The position numbers and the translations under genes were made by a program. The notes beneath the pieces were generated by a model that did not search any database, was not told where the DNA came from, and saw nothing but the letters and a program-made list of their open reading frames with translations. Below, one piece after another: positions 24,581 to 36,338 of a stretch of 64,000 bases of DNA (position 1 is the stretch's first letter; every line of letters begins with the position of its first letter). Origin of the DNA: Wolfiporia cocos (lineage: Eukaryota > Basidiomycota > Agaricomycetes > Polyporales > Phaeolaceae); assembly GCA_029448655.1 (NCBI GenBank), contig JACCLO010000003.1, forward strand, positions 682,001 through 746,000, given 5' to 3'.

Positions 24581-25577
24581 CTGAACAGCGTATGCGGACA
24601 GATATAAACGACAAGCACGATTTTACCGATGAGCAGGCCTCACCATACAAACGAATGGACCCGCGGTGTAACTTGCAGCGACCGCGACAACAGCTGTTTA
24701 CGCACGATAGAACTCTAGTGCACTAAATCTCAGTGAAATCGACTTACGTAGGATCATAATGATGCTCACTTTGAAAGCTGACTCGCGCTGCGAGGAGTCA
24801 GCTGTGCGTGATGGACGAGGACAAGGGCCTAACCGCGGTGGTGGCACTCGTCACAAATCCGGTTGAGGCTGATGCCAAATGGGGTAAGTTCCGAGCCTCC
24901 GTTCTAAACAGCTAAACAGCAGATACGTGGAGTTGCGCGTTTATTAGACTATCACTGCTTGAGCTCTGCAGCACTGCAGATTTGGCAACGTGTCGACGAG
25001 CTGGGAAAGAACAGCTATGGTTCGCCATATAATACTTGACTGCGCTCCTTGCCTGGAGCCCCTCAGAGCCCTCCACACAGTATCGCACTTGGCAGAGAAC
25101 TGACTCATACTGGGTGCTACCACGATGCTTATCTGCCTGCCTTCTTATCTCACTAGAGACTAGCTTCTGCGACATATCTCATTTGACCGATATTGTTCTA
25201 TGTGCAACTTAGTCGGCTTCCAAGACACAAATCGATATCATCTTGTGAGAAATGCACACAGCGCGGGATCATCTTCTCACAGGTGCAGTGACTATGGACC
25301 AATAAATACACTGTGATCTGTCGAGGCCGCCCGTTCACCGCCCGCTGACCAGCCTCGGTTTTGGAATCTTACCGGCCAATGTATATGACGGGTCCAAAAG
25401 CGTGGCATCCATTGAGCATGACTGTTGTCACAATTAGGTTCAGGCACCCAGAGCAATTCAGAATGGTGGTCCTGAAATCGTCACGTAAGATTGCGATCTG
25501 AACGCACTTGGTAATGCAGCGATGCACACGGCGTAATCAATACTGCCGAGGCAAGTCAGCCGTGAACAACAACAACC
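24581..25577. other. Shared upstream region of F-box and FAD oxidoreductase genes
   Basis: The two genes diverge from here. It may hold the missing 5' exons of the F-box gene (24.6-24.8 kb). No other gene is recognised. Confidence 0.4.
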
Positions 25578-27392
25578 ATGGGCCCTATCCTGCTCATCTG
25601 GCTTGCTGCTATGTCCGTGTTCCCAGTCCCATTGAGAGTCTTCGCCAACCACCAGGCCACCATCCGGCTTCCAACCGAGCATGGACCTGCGTCTTTGCCC
25701 GTGCCCAATCCAACGCGATCCTTCTGGATCAACTCTCCTGGCGCAAACCCGCTAGCGGCGGAGGGGAGCGAAGGCCCCTTAACCACGGATGCAGACGTGT
25801 GCATCATCGGGTCGGGTATCACAGGTGTGTCAGCTGCATATCACTTGGCCAATGCTCTGGCGAGCAACACGGTCTCGGACGAACCCGTCAAAGTAGTGAT
25901 CTTCGAGGCGAGGGACTTTTGTGAGCGCGCCTCTTCTTCGTGTTGATGCATCACGCATGACACCGACAATCTGGGAGGATAGGCTCGGGCGCGACAGGTG
26001 CGTGATTGAAAGCGCGAATGAATTTTCGCTCACGGACATCTACGGTTAGGCCGGAATGGGGGACATCTAACCCCCGCTGCATTCTCAGACTTCAGGCGAC
26101 ATGCAGCTGCATTCGGCACTAAAAATGCAGTACGAGGACTGGCGCTCGAGCATCATACAGCGAGTGAGATCGTGACGATCATCAAGGAGCATAACCTCGA
26201 AGACGTCGTTGATCTCGTGGAGGGCGGGCACATTGATCTAATGTTCTCACCAGAAGAAGTCCTGGACATGCGAGCGGATTACGAAGCTGCCAAGCTTGCA
26301 GGTGCGGACGTTCGGGATGTGGCATGGTTCAACAAAGCAGAGATGGAAGTTGTAAGTAGGATTGAGCCTTGCATGGGCATCACAGCCTGACGGTGCAATC
26401 AGAAATTTGGGACCTCCCACCCCGCCGTGCGCATTCCAGGCTACAACCTCTGGCCGCTCAAATTCGTGACGCAGCTGTACAAGCTAGCCGCGTCCTCACC
26501 GCACATTACGCTTGGCCTGCACACGCGTACGCCAGTCACAGCCATCACCGCGCTCGCATCTGTCGACGCGCCGGCAGGCCGCCGCTGGAACGTGACGACG
26601 CCGCGCGGCTCGCTTGCCTGCTCGTACGTGCTGCATGCGACCAACGGGTATGTGTCACACCTCCTCCCGCACCTGCGCGGGCCGGCAGGTGTCATCCCCG
26701 CGCGAGGCCAGATCATTACTGTGCGCGCGAACGCGTCGATAGAGGAGCTTTCTCGCAACTCGTGGTCCGCAAATGAGCATTTTGCGTACTGGTTCCCAAG
26801 GCCTGTCCGGGAAAAGGATGAACAGCCGCTCGTTATCTTAGGTGGCGGGCGCGAGGTGACCATGCCTGCGTATGAGCTGTATGTAACGGACGACTCGGTG
26901 GTCAACCCGCGTGTTGGCGAAGCAATAAGGAGATTCTTGCCGGTCGTATTTCCTGGAAAGTACGACAGCGAAAGGGAGACAGAGATGGAATGGGTGCGTT
27001 GATCGTATGCTCGCTGCCAGGACTGGCTTATCGAGGTTCTGCATACAGACTGGTATTATGGGCTTCACCTCCTCAGGAGATCCCATCGTCAGTGCTCCAA
27101 GATTCAGTGATCACATACTCCTCTCTGACCTGTAACAGGTTGGTCCTGTCGTAGATCGTTCTGACCCGGACTCAGCAGCTGCGTACAAGGGCCAGTATGT
27201 TTCAACAGGATACTCTGGTCACGGAATGCCGCGTGCCTTTGCATGGTAAGGCAACTACTTACCTCGGCATATTCACGCTGACGGTTGCTGCGTAGCGCGG
27301 AAGCAGCTGCACAAATGATAGCAGCAGACATTGCAGGTGAAACATGGACACCTCCTGAATGGCTACCGCGCCACTATATCACAGATGCCTGA
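25578..27392 (+). CDS. FAD-dependent oxidoreductase, DAO family
   Basis: Seven exons (25578-25920, 25983-25997, 26050-26351, 26403-26993, 27049-27087, 27139-27245, 27296-27392) join in phase to 497 residues. A hydrophobic N-terminus could be a signal peptide or anchor. The dinucleotide-binding motif is DADVCIIGSGITGVSAAYHL (GxGxxG), with an acidic strand end at VVIFEAR. The family signature CSGATGRNGGHLTP is assembled across a 15-nt microexon. Near the C-terminus GYSGHGMPRAFAC is the second flavin-contact motif. The DAO family covers enzymes that oxidise secondary or tertiary amines such as D-amino acids, sarcosine or gamma-glutamyl-putrescine. The substrate here is unknown. All core motifs are intact. 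Confidence 0.92.
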
Positions 27393-27739
27393 TACGGGTA
27401 GGAAAGGAGAACGACAAATGGATTCGATACAAACCATACATGGTATATTGATATCGATGAGGCATGGCATGCTCTTGAGGCGTACCAAAGCCTACCTCCA
27501 TTGTGCATGTCGTACTTATGCGGCACTGTAGAGCGCTCCCTCAGTAGGCAGAATGAATATTCCTGCAACGAAAAGGCCACTGTCTTCGTTCCATACCATC
27601 AATTCACCAGAATAGCGACTGCAAGGGTGTTGTTACAGTAGTCAATGTACAAGCGATAACCGAAAGTTTATCGCCAAATAGTTTCTTATATACGAGAACG
27701 CCATATATGACGCGACGATATGACCTTCAAACAGTCAAT
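27393..27739. other. Convergent 3' region
   Basis: This is a 347-nt AT-richer spacer between the stop codons of the FAD oxidoreductase (+) and the coiled-coil gene (-). Nothing else is seen. Confidence 0.5.
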
Positions 27740-28402
27740 TTATGAGTGACCGCGACCATTTGTTCTGACAACCTGTCCCTGCACGGGGTCAGCGAGACGG
27801 CGCGGGCGGAGGTGAGAACGAGCGTAGTCGTATTCGGGTGGCACTGGATCCTGCGTCATATAATGCACCAAAACCTCTTGCTCATAAGCGGCGATGTCCA
27901 CAGCATCGAGGAGGAGACTGCAAGGCTTGTGTAAGTAGCTTGCCTCGGTCGAGGAGCACCTGCGCGAATAGACGACACGCACTTGATTTCCGCCTGAAGA
28001 GACTTGAGCTTCTGGTTTGCGACCGCTAACTCCTTCTCATATTGCTCATGCGTCTGACAGCACGGCGACCCATCGGTTAGCTTGAGGAGAAAATGTCGTA
28101 GCTGCATGGGACCTACTGCTGAGACCTGCTCGAACTTTTCTCGTAGAGTTTGAAACCTGTCCTTTGTAAGCCTTCAGCCATATCTTCAAAACTTCAGTAC
28201 ACACTTCTCCTTGTAACTCTTGCCTCGGTTGGTTGGCGGAGCCGCAGGCTGCATGCAGCTAAGTATTGCTTGCTCATGAAGCCAACGAGAGATATACCTT
28301 GGATATTATCGGCTTCTCCTCGGGTTTCTCAGATGAGCGGGTCATCTTGCCATTCGAGCTAGTCCTTCCAAGTCCAGGATGAGCACTGATAGAGGCATCC
28401 AT
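27740..28402 (-). CDS. Small coiled-coil protein, function unknown
   Basis: Exons 28298-28402, 27983-28161 and 27740-27917 (complement) join in phase to 153 residues. After a Ser-rich start the protein has a helical, charged segment DRFQTLREKFEQV, then MQLRHFLLKL and YEKELAVANQKLKSLQAEI/NLLLDAVDIA, which looks like a coiled coil. It ends with MTQDPVPPEYDYARS and a basic tail. The Leu/Glu pattern across the spliced junction and consistent phases argue that it is a real gene. The N-terminal intron is 136 nt and might hide a further microexon. I do not recognise the family; a small scaffold or complex subunit is one possibility. Confidence 0.65.
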
Positions 28403-30606
28403 CTTGAAGGAAACGCGTTGTGAGAAGGCTCGCGCAATACACGCTCTGAGTTGATACGACAGCACGATCACAGCAGGTGTAGTATCTCTTATTACGAGAC
28501 AATAACTGGGATCCAAGCTGAAAGAGCGAACGGAACAGAGCGGCGCAACTAAGCAACGTGCCGTGCACTGTCTAGGTTGTGGCTAGGTCATGACTAGCGC
28601 ATAGCCGCCAGAGTGAGAAAGGCGCCACAGATCAGATCTATCTCAGATCGGGCTCTTCCAGTCACGACCACTAGGCTGTTGGACTGGCTTGGTACTGTCG
28701 TGTCAACAGGCTGCATCTCTTCATATTCAAGCTGGGGACATTATCAGCGCGCGGAGCCCTCGAGTGAGAGCTCCATACACGGCCACAAATGACGCGCACA
28801 GTTTTTCCCTGCACAAGTTGAAGCTAAGTCTGAACATTGAAGTTGGACTCGGCGGGTCCCTGCATGATGTCATATGAGCTATAAGCGCGCGTAAGCTCCC
28901 GCTCCTATTGAATATACTCCTGAATATGCAGTCATGAAGATTTACAATGCTCATTATTTGACTAACCTGCTCTAGGTTCTTTTAAGCTAACGAAGCTTCG
29001 AGCAGACGCAGACCGCCGAGTCCTCTATAACTGTCTCATGCCATAACAGCTTCCTACATTCTGCGTCTGTCTGTTAGACAGCCATTCCTACTCGCGAGAC
29101 ACGTGTATAGACAGGTGGCTTCAACAAAGAACGAATGTACCCACAATGATACGGACGTGGGGTGTTAACCCTGCCGTTCAGTTTGTCACTCTGGAGGATT
29201 GACAAGACCACCCTGGGCCCTCAGAGCTAACTGGTGTGGGGCGGGCGGAAGAATGCCAAGTTCAGTCTAGGGACTGACCTCAACGTTCATCCCCCTATAT
29301 ATTAGCGTTGTATGTCTATGCTAGCTACCCGTGATGGTAACTAGCCTGTATCATTTTTAGATGATATCACCGTTTTGCCCATGACAAGGATATTGCGGAT
29401 TGAGGGAACGTAAGCCTCACACCCTGCCAAGCCCATTGCTAACACCGGATCATCGTAAGTAGGAACAATTGTGAGTTATATACAGCGACTGGTCTCATGC
29501 CCAACTATTTTTTACAATGCAGAAATGTTTCAGCATCTGTTTGTTCCAGCCCTTGATGGTAGAGCTGTATCAAAAGAATGAGATCGCAACGAACTACTTG
29601 GAGTATTCCTGCGGTACGAAAACATCCTCCTTGACGTTCTGTGCATCTTTGCTCAACTGATTCTCAGTATCCACAATCCTGCTATGGGGTCCCGGGCCAA
29701 GGTAATCTTCCAACCGTAGAATAATCAAATGTTGTCATTGCGAATTATACGGTACTGTTCACTAACACGGACGATCCACGAATAACGATATCCCTCGGAA
29801 ACTATGTCGACGCTCTGTAACAGGATGAGAACAATATTAAAGCATCTCCCAGACTGTTGTCTTGTTGTGGAACGCAAGTACCATGGCGACAGCGGCTTTG
29901 GGATTAGCTAGCAGTCGCATGCAGGAGAACGGTACTAAGATATGCCATGCGATATCCGTAGAACTTCAACGCAATTTGGGTAGGACCTCTTGTGTGTATG
30001 CATGTTTCATCTAGGTGAGAGCGCGTTCCCCTGTTGAAGCGGTATATACACACTCTTCCGCGGTCGTGAGTGGGAAGAACAACCATAGTATTGTCGCAAA
30101 GGTGGATTATTGTCGTCCTCGATATGCTGTCAGGGATGTCTTGGAGGCTATTCATCGTACCAAGTGCATTGTAAGCTTTGTCGCAGGGCCATTTCCAGTG
30201 ATAGACTCTGAAGAAGATATTCTCTCCATGTCAACAACCGTGCGGTGGTGGCTGGTAAACCAGTTTTACAGGTCCTGTACGAAGTTGCTAGAGAGATGAT
30301 TGCGTCGCGATCTCATTCTGATCGGGGAGGCGCATTGAATGGTGTCGTGAAAGGCTGCATCATGTTCCACCTCCACGATCCTCGCTACCGTGTGACCTAG
30401 GAGTTCTTGGGCGGCGAATATACTTAAGACGTAGACAAATACCAGCAATTCCACTGCGTTGCATTCATATGTATTTCTGATCGGAATTTACTGCCTTGCT
30501 TGTATAACTAGCTGAATAACCCGTGCTCTCGCACGGAATATAGAGTTACCGTGACGTATACTTAGCCGAGGTGCGACAAACTCCAAGCTCCAGGCTTGGG
30601 TCGGGG
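28403..30606. other. Gene-poor interval
   Basis: This is the first part of a 3.3-kb stretch with only short unrelated frames (for example 29904-30155 and 30266-30454, both minus). Composition is moderate. Just before the repeat copy at 30607, the sequence ctagctgaataacccgtgct with ctcgcacgg forms a small hairpin-like motif. Confidence 0.4.
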
Positions 30607-30687
30607 GCCTCAAGCTTCGGTAGGCGGGATGGGCAGTGGCTACCGTATCAGGGAGTTGCCTAATCAAGATGCTTTTCTATAGAAGAT
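30607..30687. repeat. Third, diverged copy of the 91-bp repeat family
   Basis: It shares cctcaagcttcggt, gggcagtggctaccg, gggagttgcctaatcaagat and gcttttctatagaagat with the pair at 16805-16988, with substitutions and a short deletion after ggcggg. A copy about 14 kb away in the same orientation shows the element is dispersed. Confidence 0.85.
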
Positions 30688-31683
30688 ATGCTCAGTATAT
30701 ATACGCTCTTATGTACTTGTCACTGTGCAGTGGACAGTATCTGTGAATCCCGGATCTTGAGCGATGCTTGCGCGGCGAGTTCGACTTCTGACCGTGTAAG
30801 TTTTCCCCCTCGGCGATGAATCGCACACAGTTAATCGAAGACACTTCGCGGCGTTATGCTTATCCGAAAAATAGCTCTCAGACGCCGTCCTGTCCAGCAT
30901 CGCTAGAATCCGGATACGTCTCCAGATAGGTCACATATTAAGCCAACTCCCATCATCCGATATGTAGGGGTATCTGCACAGGAATCGTCTCGACCTAAAC
31001 CTTGGAGACATAAAGTCGATGCATATACTTATGCTCGACGTTGGCGCACTTCACTAATGTCCTGGATGGATCTTAGCTAGCTTCCATGTCATCTGGTATG
31101 GGTGTTGTCACTTACAGACATGACGTTGTGGAAGCTAGGGATGAAGTAAGTGGAAGTCGATATGTGGTAAGATGATCCGTACATCGCGCCCTCTTTTATA
31201 CAAATGGCGCCATGCCGATTATGTTTATCACCTGTTGCATGAGGCGGGGCCACGTCCTGTCCAGAACTCATGATCACCTATTCACCATTTCAAAGTGGTC
31301 AACCATAATGCGCAACACGTTACAGGTGTGTTGCTTGGCGAATGATAACCATCCAGTATGTCAAGGTTATCATCTGCATACCTCTGTGCAAATGTCGACC
31401 TCCATGATGCCGGGGTGTATGGTTCACACCAGAGAAGCGACGACTGACAGCGAATGAAGAGTGTAAAAGGCAAGACGAGAATCAGTAACGAGGATCAGTG
31501 GTAGACAGACAGTCCAATCTCTAGCATAGATAGCAATCCCATCCTGACTGTGAATGCCTGCGATACGAGCGTTTGATCCGCAAAATGCTAGCAAACATTT
31601 GACATTAGCATCGCAGATTGTGCATCATGATTGGATATAGGAGTGTATAAATTACTGTATTGAGATAGTAATGTGCCAGCTTG
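30688..31683. other. Intergenic region, nothing recognised
   Basis: Only short frames without motifs were seen. The interval ends just past the 3' end of the dipeptidyl aminopeptidase gene. Confidence 0.4.
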
Positions 31684-34600
31684 CTACCAGCTTCTACGTT
31701 TCCCCCCCTTGCCCCATTTCTGTACTAGGAACTCAGTCATAAACTCGTAGAGCTCTCTGTTCGCGCCGCGGCGATAGATGCTATGATCACTACAAAGAAA
31801 GATATGTTATCCACACGATTATGTCCTATAGCTATGACTTGCGCGCACCTGTCAGTGAACATACGGAACTCAAAATTTCTAACATGATCGCGAGTGAACA
31901 TATCAATAAGGTGAGCGGAGTTGGCGAAATGCACATTGTCGTCTCCACTGCCATGGGCAAGTAGGAAGTCAACATTGTGGAAACCTGTGACATTCGAGAT
32001 GGATGCGGTGACATAGCCAGATGGGTTGACGTTAGGCAGATTCATGTAACGTTCGGTGTAAACGGAATCTATAGAGAGCAGCATCAGCACATTCAATGTC
32101 TCTTGCTCCGGTTACGTACCATAAAGGCGCCAGCTCGTTACTGGCTGTCAAAAACTCGCAGCTTCAGTTGCCATTTAGGAGCTGACTTGTGGGTCTCGTA
32201 CCGCAACGGCTATGGCCAAGGAATGTAGACCAGCATTGGCTTCGACGACCTTCGAGCTCATGAAGCCGCCGTATGACTATGTATATCACCTCAAGACTTG
32301 ACCTTATATATGGCTGGATTTACTCACCCATCCCCAAATTCCAATGCGGTTGGAGTCAACATAATCTTTAGCGGCCCATATTCTGTATAAAATAAGCTTA
32401 CATCATGCATGGTGAGCACTGTGCTCTTACTTAGCTGCATTGATCTGGTCCACCGTTTCCCAGTATCCAAGATTGTCTTTCACAGGATTGCGTAGTTTCC
32501 GTCCTTTATAGCCCGTGCCTCGACCGTCGACGACCACGACAATGTACTGAAGGGAGCAAGCGACGAAATCGTGCCAGTCATGCGAATATTCCAGGCTGAC
32601 AAGTTGCGAGCCTGGTCCACCGTATCTGTGCCGAGGTATGGCTCAGAATCCAGGCAAACTACGAAGCTGCGACGCACACTCGGAATAGGACAGGATATTT
32701 AGTTCTCCCGGAATCATCCATCCTGGGAGGCCTCAACTCCACAACATTCAGTTCTGTGGGCTTCGTAAGTCATCAGAATGCGTCATTGTTCCGTAAGGGC
32801 TAACCGTAGCTATCACTCTCAATGGTCGAATGTGTCACTACTGGCATTTCGAATTCAGCCAATGTGTCGTTGATTTGAGGGTTCTCGGTCAACACAAATT
32901 CCAGACCTGGGGAAAAATTGATCAGCTTGAGCATCTTCATCCCGGAAGGTCCTCACCATGTCCGCCGACCTCAATTACCTTCTGCCACGGAGCTTGCGGA
33001 CCCTTGTATGTAAGCAAGTAGAAGCCGCCCTGAGGCGAGAAGCTTGCGTCGTATACTGCAGGGCTAGATGTGTCTGTGATAGCGGTAGGCTCAACGGTCT
33101 CGGAGGAGCTGATCGCCGGAAGTGGAACTGAGTAGATGTGGCGCTGCAAGGAGCCTGGGTTGGCTGCTTGGAAGTACCTAGAATATCGAAGGGACGATCA
33201 GCGTCAGCCAATGTGGAGACAAGATGATAATCGATGTGCAAAAGACATCTGGGACGCTGGTTTGGGGCGTCGACAGAATAAGCGAAGACAAGTGGACCCA
33301 CACAAGACCACGAGCGGAGTTAACAGCGAGGATCTTGCCAGTGACCTCCCATCCCCCTGATGTCAGGAACCGAGGGGTACTGGAGCTAGCTGGGCTAAAT
33401 AAGGCAATGTGATTGAACCCTTCAGGGGTTGGAACCACGTCTAGGTACGATGCATGTCCATCGGGAGAAAGTGCTGCGGGGATGGGATATACTTTCTGCT
33501 CCTATACGATAGAGTAAAGTCAGCGAGGTGACGAGACAGTAGATCGATGTTATGAGGCACCGCATCGATCCAACCTTCGTCGCCTTGTTCTCCCGACCGC
33601 CCAAGCCTCCTGACAACTTGGCCACGGTCTTTACGACTGGACACGAGATCGAAAAGCACGACGGTGCCATTGTCTCCGGCACGGTTGACTTCTCTGACTA
33701 GAAGGGTCTCATTACCAACCCAAGCCACCTCCGATATGATGCTGTTGTCGGGTGCTTGATGGCCGTCCCACTGTAGCTCGAGCGAAGCAGATGTGACTGC
33801 CGCCGTATGATTTTCTGTACTGTCGTCGCTAGCAAGAAATTCCGCGAGCTGGAATATGTGGACTGAAACCAAAGGATTATTGTAACCAGGCTTGGGGTAT
33901 TTCATGGTGATCTGCTCAGGATAGGGAACAACAGTGTATGAATCCTCGGTAGGATTATAGATCGGATAGGTGAACTCATCAACTGCAGTCTCGTCAAGAC
34001 TGAGATAAGCGATGTTTTTCGAATCTGGAGACCACCATAAAGCGGAATTGTCCGATAGCACTTCTTCCTCGTACACCCAGTCGGGGACACCGTTGAACAT
34101 AGAAGCGTTGCCTGTTGTTGTGACACGGATGGGCACGACCGAGGGGCTACAGGTGGTCCTGAGTGTCAGCCGATTCGCAGTATCCCTCACGATTCACTTA
34201 CGAGGGAGTTGGAATGACATAGAGATCGTTATTCAATACATAGGCTATGGATTGTCCGATTGGTGACCAGGTAGCATGAGCAGTCTTTGGCGGGTATCTA
34301 GGAGGCACCAACGGCCAGGTTGTCTTGGTTTGTAAATCGTGGACGTAATAATTCCCGTAGCTGGAGTGACGCCATAGCTTGCGGAATATCAATAGCAGGT
34401 TTTTGCATTAACAGAGACCCTGCTACCTTCACAGTGTCGGCCTTCAATAGCATGTACCTCATGTCAGGCGAGAGTTTCCAGGATGATTGAATGAGACGAC
34501 GTCCATGTTCCTACTACGAGCTCAATGTGCGCCTGTGTCAGAATAACGTCGAAGCTCACATCCTTCAGATCAGCAAATGCAGCCAAGTTCCTCGTAGAAT

Positions 34601-35199
34601 TGTTCTTGAGGTCGACAAGTGTGATGTAGCCATCCTTAGGTGTTGCGAATACACCATCACCAGCTATCTCATGCTCAGCATAGTGCCCGAACAATATGTT
34701 TGTTCTGTGAGCGAACCTTCAGGAACCCACATCAAGCTTTCTCTTCGTGCATAGAAAGTGCCGTTAAACACATGGTCCATAGTAATGTGCTTAGTTCCGT
34801 GAACACGATACGGTGTTCCAGTGTACGATCGTGCAGCGAGGATACCAATGACTCCAGCCATAGATACAAGAGCTACCAGTGCAACTATCAGAAATCGAAG
34901 AGATGTGGGCCGCTACAGGACTCGTGTCAGCCTGAAGTCTCGCTCCATTGCCACAAAGTCTTCACCTTTCGCGCACCCACGACAAGTGGGCCGTCTTCTT
35001 GCATCCCAAAGCCATCGCCATCGCGTTCAGTGGTGTCTGGAGAAGATCTGCCTTGTTTCTCCAAGAGAACCTCGTCTTCTTCGTCGGAGCTGGGTGGGTC
35101 GAAAGGTCCATCTCCATAGTAGGTGTGAGGCTTGATGGCCGTAGTAGCAGGCAGACCGTCCCCCTCTTGAGGGACGGTCTCGTAATTAGGTATTTGCAT
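31684..35199 (-). CDS. DAP2: Dipeptidyl aminopeptidase, DAP2/STE13 type (S9B)
   Basis: This is a gene with many introns, roughly 900 residues, and type II membrane topology. It has an acidic cytosolic N-terminus (MQIPNYETVPQEGDG, then PSSDEEDEVLLEKQ), a membrane helix (FLIVALVALVSMAGVIGIL) and then a lumenal beta-propeller with NGT glycosylation sequons. Motifs seen include WSPDSKNIAYLSLDET and WVGNETLLVREVNRAG. The catalytic domain has VVVDGRGTGYKGR, RIGIWGW/SYGGFMSSKV (Ser nucleophile, with an intron placed directly before its codon), LLAHGSGDDNVHF (Asp) and DSDHSIYRRGANRELY (His). This is the DPP IV family, which removes X-Pro or X-Ala dipeptides; fungal members sit in the vacuole or late Golgi. 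The ATG at 35199 is chosen because no in-frame ATG lies upstream in the exon. It diverges from SYS1. Confidence 0.93.
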
Positions 35200-35543
35200 G
35201 TCAGCTTCGGCCGTTAACAAAGTCTGCGAATCACGTCCTCCTAGATCCTGTCCCGTAGTGGTATCGAGACAGTGGGAGTCTAGCCGCCCAGATTATTGGT
35301 GGGGATTCAATATCAATATTCAGAACGAACGCCGCATTTAGTCGTAGTTACTTAACGCGGGATACAAATGTATACCAAATATATATATATCAATATTCAG
35401 AAGTCGCTTTAGCCGCGCCTCTTACAGCCTTTCTGAGTATCTAACATATGGACTCCGCCAATTTACATAATGTTATCAATCATCTGAATCCTATCTTTCC
35501 CCTCCCACTCGTGGCGCGCTCTCGCGTCATCGCCGCTGCAGCG
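35200..35543. promoter_or_regulatory. Bidirectional spacer between DAP2 and SYS1
   Basis: Only 344 nt separate the two divergent start codons, so both promoters must lie here. It contains an AT-rich atatatatat run near 35383. No specific binding site was identified. Confidence 0.45.
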
Positions 35544-36338
35544 ATGTCCAAGTCAACCGGGTGGGATCCTGTACTCTTGATCTCACAGGTATACGATATA
35601 ACAAGGCTCAGCGACCTTGTCTCATTGATGCAACCAAGATCATAGCTATGCAGACCTTGCACTATCTGACTCTCGCGATGCTTGTATCTCCTCTTCTCAC
35701 AATCATCGCCAATCCCGACGCTCTAGAATACGATGGAGGAGCTGCTAACGTTGGTACGCTTGCCCATCAGTAATGTCAATGATTACCTCACTACGATTTC
35801 CATAGGCATGGTGATGGACTGGCGATACATGGCTGGAAGGCCAACTTCGCGTTCGTCATTGGACCCCTGGAGCTCTTGGAACGCTGTCTGGAGCGGCGGC
35901 AAGCAAGTGGGCTCGAGCGATCTACAAAGTGGTCAATGGAGCGGGCGAATAGATCCTACCCGGGGATGGATAATCGCCTTCTCCTGGCTAACCGCCTCCG
36001 TTGCTGAGTATGTCCAGCTGCTAGTACTTCCGTAGCGCATGTGATCTCACAAATGACCTCTATACAGTATCTACTATCTATATACTCTCATACGACGACC
36101 TCGTCTCATTCTAGACTTCTCCTTGACGCTCATCTTCAACCATCTAGTCCTCACGACGTACTACTCCGCTGCGATGCCATCATCATTGTTCTTTTGGCTG
36201 ATAATGGCTGCGAGCGCCGCTCTCATGATAATCGTTGGAGAGCAACTGTGCGTGAAAAGGGAGATGTTGGAGGGTTTATCCGTAGCTTCCTCTGGCGAAG
36301 ATGACGTAGAGATGGGTAACTTGCTCAGACACGACTAG
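35544..36338 (+). CDS. SYS1: Golgi integral membrane protein SYS1
   Basis: Exons 35544-35588, 35639-35753, 35806-36007 and 36068-36338 join in phase to 210 residues. The opening MSKSTGWDPVLLISQ/IIAMQTLHYLTL is the SYS1 signature (WDP followed by the first membrane helix). Further helices are RGWIIAFSWLTASVA, then after splicing DIYYLYTLIRRPRLILDF, LTLIFNHLVLTTYY and FWLIMAASAALMIIVGEQLC, ending with an acidic tail. Four membrane spans are expected. SYS1 recruits the Arl3/ARFRP1 GTPase to the trans-Golgi and so acts in Golgi-endosome traffic. A fungal-type loop of about 60 residues (MDWRYMAGRPT to DPTRG) lies between spans 1 and 2. Confidence 0.92.

Noticed and set aside
29904..30454. Two short minus-strand frames that might be exons of a decayed gene
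   Set aside because: No plausible splice join and no family resemblance.
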